64,000 nucleotides of DNA from Termitomyces sp. T153 (lineage: Eukaryota; Basidiomycota; Agaricomycetes; Agaricales; Lyophyllaceae), in NCBI GenBank assembly GCA_018296165.2, contig JACKQL020000001.1, positions 744,001 through 808,000 on the forward strand, read 5' to 3'. Positions 11,509 to 22,932 of the stretch are shown one piece after another. The position numbers and the translations under genes were made by a program. Position 1 is the stretch's first letter. Each line of letters begins with the position of its first letter. Below the pieces are notes generated by a model. It was not told where the DNA came from and did not search any database. It saw nothing but the letters and a program-made list of their open reading frames with translations.

Positions 11509-14500
11509 ATGGAGAGTCCAGCGATGCTATCCATCCCGCGTCTCAGGATTTCACGTAATGCTCACGCGTACGAGCGCCCTCTCCCTAGTTCTGCACGCGA
11601 CCATTTTCCGGAACCTGTCGACACGCTTGCTGATGCCCCGACCGAGGACTCGGAAGGTAACGACCGCGATGATGACCAGGAATCTACGCCAAGAATGTCT
11701 TCGACCGCACTCTTGGACACGACCGAAACTCCTGCTGCTCGCCTGCGAGCTTTGTTAGCACGGTCTCCTGCTTCTTCTAAGTCAACACCGATGCCACTTC
11801 CACCGTCCCGGTCCTCCGATATTGAGTCTGACCTCGAGCCCCTTGATGCTTCTTATGAAAGTACACCAAGTGCTGCTAGGGAAAGTCTCAAAGATATATT
11901 CTCCCGTGCAATGCGTGATCCAGGAAACACACCGCAAAAAGAGAAGATTAACCCTCGACGGAATAGTATCAACACCAGTGAGGTGGATGCCAGCCCGAGA
12001 ATGAAACATCAGAGGTTTTTCAATAAAGGCAAAAGAAAAAGTTTGAGTGACGAGGAGACTGATCCTGCCAGTACGTTTATCTATGTTCTCTCAATTGTTT
12101 GCTAACATATTCGCACAGAAACCTCCGAAACATCATTCAGGTCGTCTCAAGCTGCAACATTTGACATTTTGCGTGAACGCCTTATTAACTCCCACTCTCA
12201 GTTAAAAGACCTACGTTTCCCTGATTCCATAAATCACGGTAGGGCACCGAATTTCCGTCCCATCGTCATATTGATCCCTGTTGTGCAATACAGATTCCAT
12301 CCCTGCCGATGATAACGACGCTATGTTCCTAAGAAGTGCAGATATCAGTACCACTACACCACCTGTTGCCACTAGCACACCTCAGCAATCTCTCCACATG
12401 TTTATAGATTCCCATCTCCCCTCACAATCCAGTGCGTGATCTTGAGGTTTTCAATGTCAATTAACTACTGATTGAAATGCGAGCAAGATTTATTAGATCG
12501 AGATTCTGAAATGCAGCGTGCTTTTGAAGGCTTCGAGAGCTCTGATACAGAGGGAGCCAGCCACCGGCCAGGTTAGATTTTCGTTATCTTCTAATCACTA
12601 TTTAGTAAATCCTATAGTAGTCTCCTTCCCGCCTTCTGTGGTATCCGCTCATCAGACGCAGAAACCTCCATCATCTGAATTGACACGAAGTTTATCATCG
12701 CAGGAGCCACATACAACTGACTCTTCACATGCATCAGCTTCGGGGACAAAGGGACAACATGCAAGTGGGTGGTGATTGCCCTCTGAGCCTACAGCTCTGA
12801 CTATTTGGTTTGTTTTCAGCACCGCGGCCTGGTTTCTCACGTTTCATTCTGGATGATGATCTTAAGGTCAATGGCTCAGGCCATGTGAGAGATTGGAGTC
12901 AGCCCAGGATACCAGTGCGGCCTCATACAATACCTGATATATTCCGTCAATCAGCTCACATACAACATACAGAGTGAAATACCTTCCGTCGGCCCATCCT
13001 CGTCAAGAAACTTCTCAAGACAACGCAGTTTTGACAAAGATTCGTCAGAAGGAAGTTCCCAAAGTGACTGTGAGTTGAAGTTCCTCCGCTTCTGCAATAC
13101 GATACATGTTGATCTGATATTTTGCCGTAGATCAAGATAAGGGTGGTGAGCTTGACAGAGAGCACAATACCGAGCATGAACGAAACTGGAACAAGTCTCG
13201 TCCTTTGCGTCCAACATCGAGCCTTCACTTGCCGCCTACAGCTGAACGCGGCCAAATCCGCAGCCTGATTCATGCTGACTCTATGTCACTCATGTCAACT
13301 CGCACCCCGCAACGTCATCATTCTCCTACGGGATCTTCGCGAGCGAACTTACCAGTAGGTTCTTCGGATGATGAAGAAAGTGTTCATGAGGGGGGGAGCA
13401 ATTGGAATGCTTCTCGACCCAAATGGACCCACGGTACTCCTCGACCCGTCCCGCCGTTCGAACCCCAATCTCCTGGAGTTAAAGAGAGTTTAAAAACACT
13501 TGCAACCAGAAAAGAAGAATCTTCTCAGCGTAGTCACACTACTAATGAAGGCCGAATTAGAGATGGTTCAACAGCATTTGCTCGTGCAGCTTCTCCTACC
13601 TCTCGATTTAATTCGAGCCCAAGCCCACATCTTCCTCCTCATGATACTACGCAGTCTCAAAAGCTCCAGCTGAACGGAACCGTTCTTCAATGTCCCCCTT
13701 CCTCTTCAAAGGCCAAGGGTAAAGGAAAGGCTTTGGATCATAGTCTTTCTTCAGGGTTTTCTTTTGTGAAGAAACGAATTCCTCTGGAGCCTATGGAGCT
13801 AGAAACAGACGAGTCTGGACAAGATGAAATGTCGCAGAGAAAGGATTTGTTATCGTCGCCAACGAGATCGTCCAAGGTTTCTGCTGGTATCTCTATTCGG
13901 TCTCCAAAGAAATTCAAGCCGCCACCTAAAGCCAGTATCCGATCAAGTTCGCCTGTTTCAAATGTCAAAGCCCTCGATACCCATGACACTGAATCCAAGC
14001 CTACCTTTCTTGACGTTCTATCTATGGCTAACACTGATCGAAATGAATCATCCGAGGCCAGAAATCTTTCGCAAGAACAAACGCCGACTATAAGATCTAC
14101 GCCTTTCCCTTCGCTCGAGACCCTTGAAAACCCGCCGCCGCCGCGCCCATCCTCGCCCTTGCAGCTGTCAAATGACAAACTGGAACAGAGCAGGATCATT
14201 TTGCAACGGAAGCTGGGCTATAATCACACCACCATATCATCAGAACCACAGACGCAGATGCCTCACATGCTTCAAGAGATTTCGCCCCTTCCTTCACTTC
14301 CATTACAATCGCCTCCACGCAACTCGCATGTCAAGCCCGCGTCTCCCCTCTTGACTCCCCCTAAACGTCCTTCCACTTCACAAACCGAATTTCAGACGCC
14401 CTCGCCTCCCAAGAATATGCCTGATCTTCCTGGACCACCGACTTCGTCCGAAGATGAAGCTGCGGAGGAGTACCGCGCTCCTGGTCATTTGCGATCTGAT

Positions 14501-16058
14501 CTTACTGCTATGAAGACCCCGCGGCCTCCTGGTGCATGGACTTCAACTCCCGCATTCCAGCGCAAGACTTCACGACCATCCCTCTCGGAAAGCAATGCCG
14601 GGCAAGAACTCAGTAACCGTTCACAAACGCCTGACCATGTTCACAAGGCCAATAGTACCACAACGAAAACTCTGAGGCCACCTGGCAGTTGGGCCTCAAC
14701 TCCCATTCCATTTTCTTCTCGAGAGCAGAATCTTTCGCATTCTGGCAATCCTAAAGAAGAGCACGAGAATGGACTTTTAACACCTGGTGTCTCGTTCTCA
14801 ACGGGACCTTCGTTATATGCTCAGACGCCAGCCCCCCCTGGAGCCTATGTAGTGACGCCTGCTCGGAAGAAAGGCATCGCCAAAGTCCGTTTTGATGATG
14901 TTAGCGACAGTGGTAGCGTAGGCTCGATGACCAGAGAACCGTTAGAGGATATTACAAATGCCTCATCATCAAAGGCGACATCTTGCACGACCCTGCCACA
15001 GGTAGATACACCTCAGCGAGCAGACCTGGCTACTCCCGTTTCTCCTGTGCCTCGACGAACTAAATCACAGACATCACCGGGTATTCGTGTCCTCGATGCA
15101 TTTGGTAGAGAATTCGTCAGGGATGAAGCTGGGAAGGCTGTAGACAAGGCGAAGAACAAGAATGGAATCCGTATTGTCGACGCTTTGGGCCGCGAAGTCG
15201 AAGACATTGATCAGCCTTCCCACTTAACAACAACAGAAGAGAGCGTCCCAGAACCGTCTACTCCGTTGAAGCATGACGAAGCCTTATTGCGAGTTCGTCA
15301 AGGTCTGGCCGACCTTGTGAATGATTTGGATGAGATGGACAAGTGCACATTGTCTCTTTGTACCGATTATCTCCTTCTAATGATCCTCATCACACAGATT
15401 AGAGAAAAATGGTCAAGAACTTGATTATACTCGACTTGAGAAACTTCAACAAACATCTGCCGAAACTCAGATAGCAAGAGCTCGAGTCAGTGCAGCCATA
15501 TCTTCGAATGCGGAGGACATCAAAAAAAAGCTGAAATCTCTACGGGCCAGTATGAAGGAAAGCAAGTTATTTGTGAGTGATTTCTCTCCTCTTATTGACA
15601 TGTCTGAATGATCTCCTAAGACGTCTTCAACTGGCGGTCGTCGCTGGCAGGCCTCTTGGATATTTTTTTTCTTTCTGGTTGTACAACTCGCTCTGGTCAT
15701 CGCTATATATCGGTTTGTCCTCGCTTATTAATATTTGCTGCTGGAATAATGGCTGAAACTCCAACCACCTAGAATCTCCGTCACCCGAGCGCAAGATTTA
15801 TTCCTCACAACATATTACGACCCATTTTATCCTGATCTTCATCTTTACATCACCAAACCAGATACCTTACAGTTTTCTATGCACGATTCTTCAAGAGCAT
15901 CTTGGGATATTATACCTTATACCTTCTATCTTGAGGGCTGGAAGGCCTCTACGCTTCAGATATGGCACAATCTCTCGATAATGGTTTCGAACTGGCAACA
16001 ATTGCTATGGGAGAATGTAGGCGAGGGACCCCCGCAAATCAGTTGGCCACCTACTTAG
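11509..16058 (+). CDS. Long disordered protein with C-terminal coiled coil and single membrane segment; function unknown
   Basis: A large multi-exon gene; the biggest exon runs from about 13200 to 15350. The protein is rich in Ser, Pro, Thr and basic residues for over 1000 residues. A proline motif occurs three times (RPPGAWTSTP near 14520, RPPGSWASTP near 14680, APPGAYVVTP near 14830). Two copies of a motif GIRVLDAFGREF / GIRIVDALGREV lie near 15080 and 15170. These are followed by a helical region (LRVRQGLADLVNDLDEMD), a coiled coil (SSNAEDIKKKLKSLRASM), a hydrophobic segment near 15650-15720 (SWIFFFFLVVQLALVIAIY) and about 100 residues after it, ending ISWPPT. Such an arrangement suits a nuclear-envelope, ER or spindle-pole tethered protein, but that is inference and I do not recognise the family. 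The start at 11509 is chosen over 11401 because it lies outside the neighbour's leader. Confidence 0.75.
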
Positions 16059-16140
16059 TCTTTAGTTCGTCACTGTAAATTATGGTGTATTATGATATGA
16101 ACGTTGTATGTATCATTGTATATGTGTTGTCATTGATGTT

Positions 16141-18536
16141 ATGGATCTACTACCATCACCACCACTGCCGCCGACGTTGTTCACGAGCATTCAAAAGTGC
16201 ATGAGACATGATAGTCTTCCATTGAAGTCGTCGCATCCTTTTGCAACCTCTGCGGAGCATTCATGCTCCCAGTTGCAGGGTCTCATCAATACGGCTGATC
16301 AACTGGCTCATTCTCTCAATGTTTATTCTTCTACAGCTTTTTCCAATCCCAAGCTTTTCTCCCTTCTTCGCCAGCACTTGAAAGTCGATGACAACCTTCA
16401 CCAGGTCAAATGCGTCCTCTTTGAATCCACAAAGTAAAACTTATTCGAGTCTTTAGTAGTCTGATCGAAGAATCCACCACATTATCGATACCCTAAGAAA
16501 CCAACCTCGTGCTCGTTACGGTGAAAATATACCATTGGATCCAGCTGTTCTACCCGATTGGTGTATCGGCCGTTTAGAGTCATGGGGGACTACTGCAGGA
16601 ATGGAAACATTCAAAGATGAGGGACGTCAAGGAGGTACCAGTGTCGTACTCGGAGGGAAGGTGGTTGTTGTCGATGTCGATTTTTCCCTCAACAAGACAG
16701 AGCTGGACAGACCTAGAATAATGGTCTCTAGCGTCAAGACTTCATACGCAATCACAGCTTCGGATGGGACGACATCAAACAGCGGAGGATCACCATCATT
16801 GGATGAGTTCCTTCGAAGATGTATTCAAAATTTTTGCGACGAGGTTCAAAAAAATGAAGATGTTCGAAAGTCTGATGAGGCAGCAAGACTCGGGGTGATT
16901 GTAACTCAACAGCTCCAGTACTTGGTCATGCTCGACAAATTGGCTGCTAGAAAAGACGATGGTGGCTTACAATGGTTCACTGGCCTTGATAAGCTATGTC
17001 CCACATTGGAGGCCTTTGCGGCGAGTGAAGCGCAAGCGGTAGCGTCGTATGCTCAATTATCCACCTTCTAGCCAATTACCTTTGACTTCGTATTATACAC
17101 AGGTCATTATCACTTGTCAAAGCCCCTCTGGATATTTTTCTCTTGCGCTGTCATGCGTTACCACTCCCATTCCTACTATGCCCTTCTGTTTCTTTTCTCG
17201 TCAATATTTCATCGCAAGCCTATCTCGTACTCTTGAAGAGGACGGTAACCTCAGCTTCTCTGTGGGATGTATCATTGTCTTCTCTTCGTACCGACATATC
17301 CTCGATCCAGAAAGGAATAACACTTGCAACGCTTACTCTGACCGTCGCAAACGCTGGGAAGATTTTCCCTGCCACGATGAACATGCCCACGTTCACTGCA
17401 AGACCTACGTTTCCACTTGCCCCTCAAGGTTCGGATCTGGAATACTCTTTCCCACAGACAATGGACCAGTCATCGGCTATGATGGTTTCTAAAGATCTGG
17501 AAGCAGGTAAACAATATATGTGGGTTCTTGACTTCACAGATGGCGGGAAAAATGCAGGCATTGTCATGAGCCAATCACGCATGAGAGAGATAGAGCTCAT
17601 CGTGAACCCACTTGGCGGAATTGATACTATAGATCCAGTTATGTCTTTTGGGACGGGTAGTTGGGTAGACCTTCTTGTACGCAGACCCATCCTGAGTATC
17701 ACTATTAGAACTGATCTTTCTCGTGAAGCTCAGCCCTGATGCCCAAGTATCTCCTGAACGATATACTGCCTTATACGTTCGCATTCGCTTCCTAGTTGTT
17801 TGTACCCAAGCATTGCTAATCTTTGCTTCACAGATATCCCCTTCCTCTGTGCATCCACCTTTACAGTTGCGTTTAACAGCCCCAGAGGAAGCAGGCTTTC
17901 TGCTTGAAAAAGTACCTGTCCATAACATGAAAGAAGTCTGGGGCATTCTGGAGGTATACATTGCCTGCGTCGCCCTCGAATATACTATTCTCACGAATTT
18001 TCAAGGTTGTCAGAGAGCAATGTTGGCTAAATGAGATTCTTTCTGGTTGTCAGTGGATTGCTGAAGGTCTAAGGAGTTCCACGGAGAAGTCGACAAATGA
18101 GGGGGGAGCAACGGAAGAAGAATTGCAAGCGATCCTCGATGGTCTGTGTTTCAACATCTAACATTGGTGTATGTTGATCGCTGTCACAGGAAGTTTACCT
18201 CCTAGAAAAATTCCAGTCAATGTGTTTTTACCGTCGCAGAACATTGCGACGGATACCTTGTTCCAGACGCCTGATATGGATGGGATTTCGATACCCCATC
18301 TTCCACCTCGACGACCTAGGATTGTTATGACGTCTCCCGAGCGTCCCCCCATCTCTGGTTTAGTCGAGATTACTATCATCTATGATGAGAGCCGCCCACG
18401 AGGCATTGCTGTCGAGGTTAACGGGGCGATGGGTTCCGACATCCAAACCGATGTTTTAGAAGAGATTTGCCGGCGCGGAGGGACCTTAGGCCTTGCCGGG
18501 CGGGTATGGTCAAAAGCATCGTCTTGGAGAAACTGA
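16141..18536 (+). CDS. MED1: Mediator of RNA polymerase II transcription subunit 1
   Basis: Multi-exon gene starting MDLLPSPPLPP and ending SKASSWRN. The order of segments matches fungal Med1: an N-terminal helical part (HIIDTLRNQPRARYGE), the LESWGTTAGMETF region, VVLGGKVVVVDVDFSLN (typical of the Med1 domain), a central domain with VWDLLV-like strands near 17660, and a C-terminal part with LPPRKIPVNVFLP and PPISGLVEITIIYD. The first intron, from after HQ (about 16405) to 16461, restores the frame into SDRRIHHIIDTL. Med1 belongs to the Mediator middle module and bridges activators and RNA polymerase II in the nucleus. Stop at 18536 leaves 170 bp to the convergent gene at 18706. Confidence 0.82.
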
Positions 18537-18705
18537 GTCCTCGTTCGTCATCGCCGTTTTGGACTGGCACTTGTGGGGAAACTTATCTACCAATGCCTAT
18601 CCTCAACTCCATTGTTCGTGTTTTACAATCATCGGCTTTATTATAAATTACAATCGCGTCATGGCTATCTCAACTCGAATGCAGGCCTGTCATATCCATT
18701 ACAAC

Positions 18706-19254
18706 TCAAGCAGAAGAAACTTCGTCCTCAGAGTCAGGGTGAACGTCTTTGCGTGCCTGCCATCTTCTTTTCTTTTCTTTCGACAGATCCACCAATCTGT
18801 CTGCCATTTCATGATGGTCGCCGTGTGTATTTTCGATGATGCCCTTAACCTAAAAAGAGAAACAGTCTCCTTGTTGACATGCTTGAAGAGTACGCTTTGG
18901 AAAGGCTAACCTCCTGTTTGGTGTCTTCAGCGTACGTCTTAACGTCCTGTATGGCTGCCTTCGTGTTGTCCACAACTTTTTGGACCTTGAAGTAAATCTC
19001 GTAAAGATTTTCTATGCCAATCAACGTCAGAATTGTCAACACGGGCCTTCTGATCACTGACCAGTTATTGAAAATCCAATTCCGAGACCGAAACCCCAAA
19101 GAAGGCCTTCATACCATACAAATGAAGACAGCACGTTCGAGTTCGTGGATGTAAATCTCGAGTGGAGTACCTTCGGCCTAACGATTTGTCGATAGGTGTT
19201 AGGACTCTTCTTCGAGAGTAAATTCGATGCGTATCGAACTGTAGTCAGAATCAT
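18706..19254 (-). CDS. Small predicted mitochondrial membrane protein, copy 1
   Basis: ATG at 19254. The N-terminus (MILTTVRYASNLLSKKSP) is basic, Ser/Thr-rich and free of acidic residues, as in mitochondrial presequences. A hydrophobic segment follows (WYEGLLWGFGLGIGFSIT), then LTLIGI, a helical stretch KVQKVVDNTKAAIQDVKTYAEDTKQE, and after an intron (GTGAG-free, starting GTTAGC on the complement near 18910) the tail KGIIENTHGDHHEMADRL to a stop at 18706. The splice joining the first and second exons (around 19060) is not resolved: the acceptor used in copy 2 (TTTTTAACAG) is altered here. Family not recognised; the layout resembles small coiled-coil inner-membrane proteins of fungi. Its duplicate lies at 19840-20393. 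Confidence 0.6.
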
Positions 19255-19451
19255 AGCGAGAACTTATGAACGAATCCACACGGCCTTGTACTTGTGCTAT
19301 ATACATCCGGTCGGACTATAAAGCTTGACGTCCGGCAAGACGTACGCGTATGCTTACGGCAAACACACAATGAGAACCATTGTCACGCGTCCAGGATCAT
19401 TCACCCTTGTCGTGATCCATTGATTCCTTTGTACACGATAGTCGAGAATTG

Positions 19452-19491
19452 ACCAAGAACTGACTCCCACAAAGCTGGCGAACTCTAGCTC
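19452..19491. repeat. Left arm of a ~39-bp inverted repeat
   Basis: The sequence around CACAAAGCTGGCGAACTCTAG is found in reverse complement at 20655-20693 (CTAGAGTTCGCCAGCTTGTG) with a few mismatches and one indel. The two arms enclose the gene relic at 19560-19740 and the second mitochondrial-protein copy. Confidence 0.7.
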
Positions 19492-19559
19492 TAGTAAGCA
19501 AGATTTTCCGAATAAGTGTTTTAATCTTTTTTCTTTTGGAAACAGATTCCAAGCACCAG

Positions 19560-19745
19560 CAGTGAGATCTCCTTCTCAGTCATTACTTGCAAATTTCTTT
19601 CTCGATTCTTGGTGTACTACTTATCACCTCTATGCAACTATGCAGCCTCCTCTTCGATGGCTCGCGAGACAGACAAGACAGACAAGGTCCCTCGAAAAAG
19701 GACAGATTGAAATCACAGAATATAGGCCTTAATTAGCAATTTTGT
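19560..19745 (-). pseudogene. Relic of the last exon of the 21241-22101 gene
   Basis: This stretch aligns with 21205-21365: shared landmarks are TCTCCTTCTCAGTCA, ACTACTTATCAC, GCAGCCTCCTCTTCGATGG against GCAGCCTTCTCCTCGATGG, and ATAGGCCTTAAT. On the minus strand the parent codes for TSSVLGTIEEKAAWLSRFFG; here the reading is interrupted (EEEAA followed by TAG) and carries an indel. It is a dead fragment lying between the two copies of the other small protein, which shows the cluster has been rearranged. Confidence 0.65.
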
Positions 19746-19839
19746 TCGTGTTGCACAAACATCCAAGGGCTTTATTATAAATTACAATCGTGTCATGGCT
19801 ATCCCAACTCGAATGCAGGTCTGTAATATCCATTACAAC

Positions 19840-20393
19840 TCAAACAGAAACTTCGTCGTCAGGTTGAACGTCTTTGCGCGCCTGCCATTTCCTTTTCTTT
19901 TCTTTCGCTAGATCTACCAATCTGTCTGCCATTTCATGATGGTCGCCACGTGTATCTTCAATGATGCCCTTGACCTGAAAAGAAAAACAGTCCATGATTA
20001 AAAAGTACACTTTGGAGGGGCTGACCTCCTGTTTGGTGTCTTTGGCGTACGTCTTGACATCTTCTATAGTTTCCTTTGTGTTGGCCACAACCTTTTTGGC
20101 CTTGAAGTAAGACCCAACAAGTTCTCCTATGCCAATCAACGTCAGAAATGCCAACGCGGGTTTTCTCTGATCACTGACCAGCTGTTAAAAATCCAATTAC
20201 AAAACAGAAATTCCAGAGACTACCTCTCAGTATTAAAGCTCCCAAATTCAGCCAAGGTTGCACGCCGGAGTCCGTGGATTTAAATCTCGAGTGGAGTACT
20301 TTCGGCCTAACGATTTGTCGATAGTTGTCGATAGACGTTAGGACCGTTCCTCGAGAGTAAATTCGATGCGTATCGAATTCGAGTCGGAATCAT
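19840..20393 (-). pseudogene. Small predicted mitochondrial membrane protein, copy 2, with broken N-terminal frame
   Basis: Duplicate of 18706-19254, with similarity continuing into the upstream DNA (to about 20574) and downstream (to about 19768). The 3' exons are intact: LVSDQRKPALAFLTLIGIG, then KAKKVVANTKETIEDVKTYA, a GT-AG intron, and VKGIIEDTRGDHHEMADRL to the stop at 19840. At the 5' end the unit TTGTCGATAG occurs twice in tandem (near 20316-20335) where copy 1 has it once. This 10-bp insertion shifts the frame and leads to a stop soon after (TNR then TAG). The hydrophobic segment of copy 1 is also not preserved. Either the copy is a pseudogene or it now uses a later start. Confidence 0.6.
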
Positions 20394-20654
20394 AGCGAGA
20401 ACTTATGAACGAATCCACGAAACCTTGCACTTGATATATTATATGTGTCCAATCGGGCTATAAAATCCGGCAATACGTACGCGTGTGCATACGGCAAGCA
20501 CACGTTCAAAATGAGAACCATTGTATCATCAGTCCAGGATCATTCATCATTGTGATCCATTGATTACTTTGTACATGTCCACATACATAATATCTTAGCA
20601 GGGCCATGCAACCTGCAATATTAGATCTTATGATGCTCATTTAGAAAATATTGC

Positions 20655-20693
20655 CTAGAGTTCGCCAGCTTGTGGAAGTCAGTTGTTGGTTCT
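20655..20693. repeat. Right arm of a ~39-bp inverted repeat
   Basis: Reverse complement of 19452-19491 (CTAGAGTTCGCCAGCTTGTG, then AGTCAGTTGTTGGTT). See the left arm. No protein-coding potential of its own. Confidence 0.7.
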
Positions 20694-21240
20694 GCAGGTT
20701 AGGTTGATTTATGGTCCCTGCGAATGGGTCATCAGGTAGCTACATATTTGAAAATTTGTATATTTGTGAAGTGCAGGTGGACGGCAAGCATACGTAGACG
20801 GCCACAGTGACTTCGGGACATTTCAAGTCACCGTCTTGACAGCATACGCAGACGGCATGGATGACCAATCAGAATTTCGAAGGTAGCCTGATTTGACTTC
20901 AGTTACTTGAAGCACCCGCGAATGAGAGATCGCATATTCTAATGCACCAATCTCGATATAGGTATAACTTTTTCAGCGCGACTCAAAATCCCCGATGCAG
21001 ACATTTGGGGTGACGCCATTATCTTCTTCAAGTATGCCGAATGAAGATTGTGTCTCTCGTCAGAAAAATAAGTTTAAAAGACAAACAGCACGATATCTCT
21101 GAAGGAAGGGTATAAAACGTGGCAGCCGCCATCAGAAATACAAGTCAAAGATCTCAAGGTGTACGTACGCCATATATCCAGAACAGCTGTGTGGACAAAA
21201 GATAAAGTCTCCCCTTCTCAGTCACGATTTCTGTGGTGCG
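20694..21240. other. Intergenic region, no gene seen
   Basis: No gene recognised. It holds two related short motifs, GCATACGTAGACGGC (near 20788) and GCATACGCAGACGGC (near 20840). The end near 21100-21240 probably belongs to the 3' flank of the minus-strand gene stopping at 21241. Confidence 0.4.
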
Positions 21241-22101
21241 CTACTTATCACTTTTGCCAAAGAATCTAGACAACCACGCAGCCTTCTCCTCGATGGTTCC
21301 CAAGACAGACGAGGTCTCTTGAGAAGAAAGAACAGTTTGAACCTGCAGGGTATAGGCCTTAATCAGCATCTTATGAAGTTATCAGGACCACCAACTTGTG
21401 TCATTATTTGGTTGAATAGTTGTTTCGCTTCAGGACCCAATCTCTTAACAAGAGGTCAGATTTCTCCTTGTGCCCGCTCCAGCAGAGGTTCCACAGTATT
21501 TCTGGTCTTTGCACCAAGCGCCTGGATTTCACTTAGGCGTACCTTCAGAATATCCATCATTGCCAAGGCCGTCTGTATCCCATCCGTTCCATTCCTAGCT
21601 AGTCTCTGCACTTCCTCAAGAGCTTTAGTCACAATTAGATCTACCTCTTCCCGGTGTTGTCCCACTATGTCCCCAAGAGAGTCAAAAGCCGTGTCGATTA
21701 ATATCTCTGCACCAGGAACCACCGCGACATATGCTTTAACCGTCTTTCGCAGTGACTCCATGACTCCGCCTTCGAAGTTCTTTGCGAAACCCTTCTTAAC
21801 ATCCTCGGCGACACAGTTCGAGGTCTTCAGATTCTCCACCATCGGCCTGATCGGTGAGAAGTAATACCATGTATAGCCTAAACGAGTCGTCGCAATTAAG
21901 ATAGAAAAAAGCAAAATCAACATACGCACCACCCACAGTGACAAGAAGACCACCAAGAACACCTGCGATAACGTGCGAAACCACCGGCCCTTGCAAGCCC
22001 GACAATGTTCGAGACTTGGAACTGTTCCTCCGAATCGACGGCGGAAGAGTGGGAGGTAGCCTACGGAGCAGTGATGACGATCGGCGGGAAATCATAGACA
22101 T
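21241..22101 (-). CDS. Predicted mitochondrial membrane protein with in-frame TGA
   Basis: ATG at 22101 gives an Arg/Ser-rich presequence (MSMISRRSSSLLRRLPP), then a glycine-rich hydrophobic segment (HVIAGVLGGLLVTVGG). A short intron (GTGCG...TTTAG) leads to GYTWYYFSPIRPMVENL, a layout common in fungal mitochondrial proteins of unknown function. The body contains KAYVAVVPGAEILIDTAFD and HREEVDLIVTKALEEVQ. At 21456-21458 the frame meets TGA after ERAQGEI, but coding continues in the same frame as PLVKRLGPEAKQLFNQIMTQ. A GT-AG intron then restores VQTVLSSQETSS and TIEEKAAWLSRFFGKSDK with a stop at 21241. The TGA therefore looks like a single nonsense change, a programmed readthrough site, or a mis-assigned intron. 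Confidence 0.65.
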
Positions 22102-22276
22102 GCTCGAGTGCAAGGTGAGCGAACGATTATTCGAACAATGAGTTACATAACAACAAATTCTTCTTGGTGGTGGCATTGATTCCGGCAATGTCAGAAAGAT
22201 ACAACGCAACTCACGCTCGGGCAGGATTTTGCAATGTTTTGTGTGTGAACGACAATAATAGACAAAAAGGTTGTAT

Positions 22277-22932
22277 CTACTCATCAGGAACCTCGATCTC
22301 TCCAGAGTTGATACCGTCGATGACATCGTGCGGGGGCTTGCCGTCGATGGTGCAACCAACGCTCTGGGCAGTGCCAAGAATCTCCTTTACAGTCCCTGAA
22401 AGGTCCTTCGCGAGTGATTTTGACTTCATTGTCCGCGCAATATCGAAGATCTCGTCCAAAGCAATGTTTCCGTTGTGCTTAATGTTCTTCTCCTTCTTGC
22501 GGTCACGCGGGGGCTCTAGAAACGAGGCTGAGCCGAGGTAAAATGGTACGGGGTTCAAATGCAAGACGTACCCTTGAGAGCACGGATGACAAGCGAGGAG
22601 GCGGAAGGAACAACAGACACAGCGGCTTGACGATTTTGAATCGTGAGTTGAACGGTCACACGTAGACCTTTCCATGCAGAGGTGGCCTTTGCAATATCTT
22701 CTCCGACCTTTTTGGGTGACTATAGCAAGAAGTGAGTATTGGAGGAATATACAGAAGTAAAGTGACGCACCAGACCAAGAGGACCAATCTTGGGGGCAAG
22801 CGCAGACGAAGCACCGACCTCACCACCTGTGGCACGCAGGTAGATGATCTTGATCTCGTTGGGGTCCTGGATGTAAGGTCAGCACAGACCAGGCACGACG
22901 AGCAGGACGGTATGTACAAATTTTGGGGCCAT
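22277..22932 (-). CDS. RPL12: 60S ribosomal protein L12 (uL11)
   Basis: The ATG at 22932 starts MAPKF and a first intron (GTACAT...CATCCAG) joins it to [16 protein letters not shown]. Then come [15 protein letters not shown], an intron, [44 protein letters not shown], a third intron, and [17 protein letters not shown] through [16 protein letters not shown] to the stop at 22277. This is the full uL11 protein, about 165 residues, which binds the GTPase-associated rRNA centre and the stalk base of the large ribosomal subunit. Its introns near the 5' end are typical of fungal ribosomal protein genes. Confidence 0.95.

Noticed and set aside
13738..14199. 153-residue minus-strand ORF inside the long disordered gene
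   Set aside because: Antisense shadow of a low-complexity exon.
2123..22101. A co-regulated gene cluster
   Set aside because: The genes have unrelated functions and both orientations; no backbone biosynthetic enzyme or shared pathway is present.
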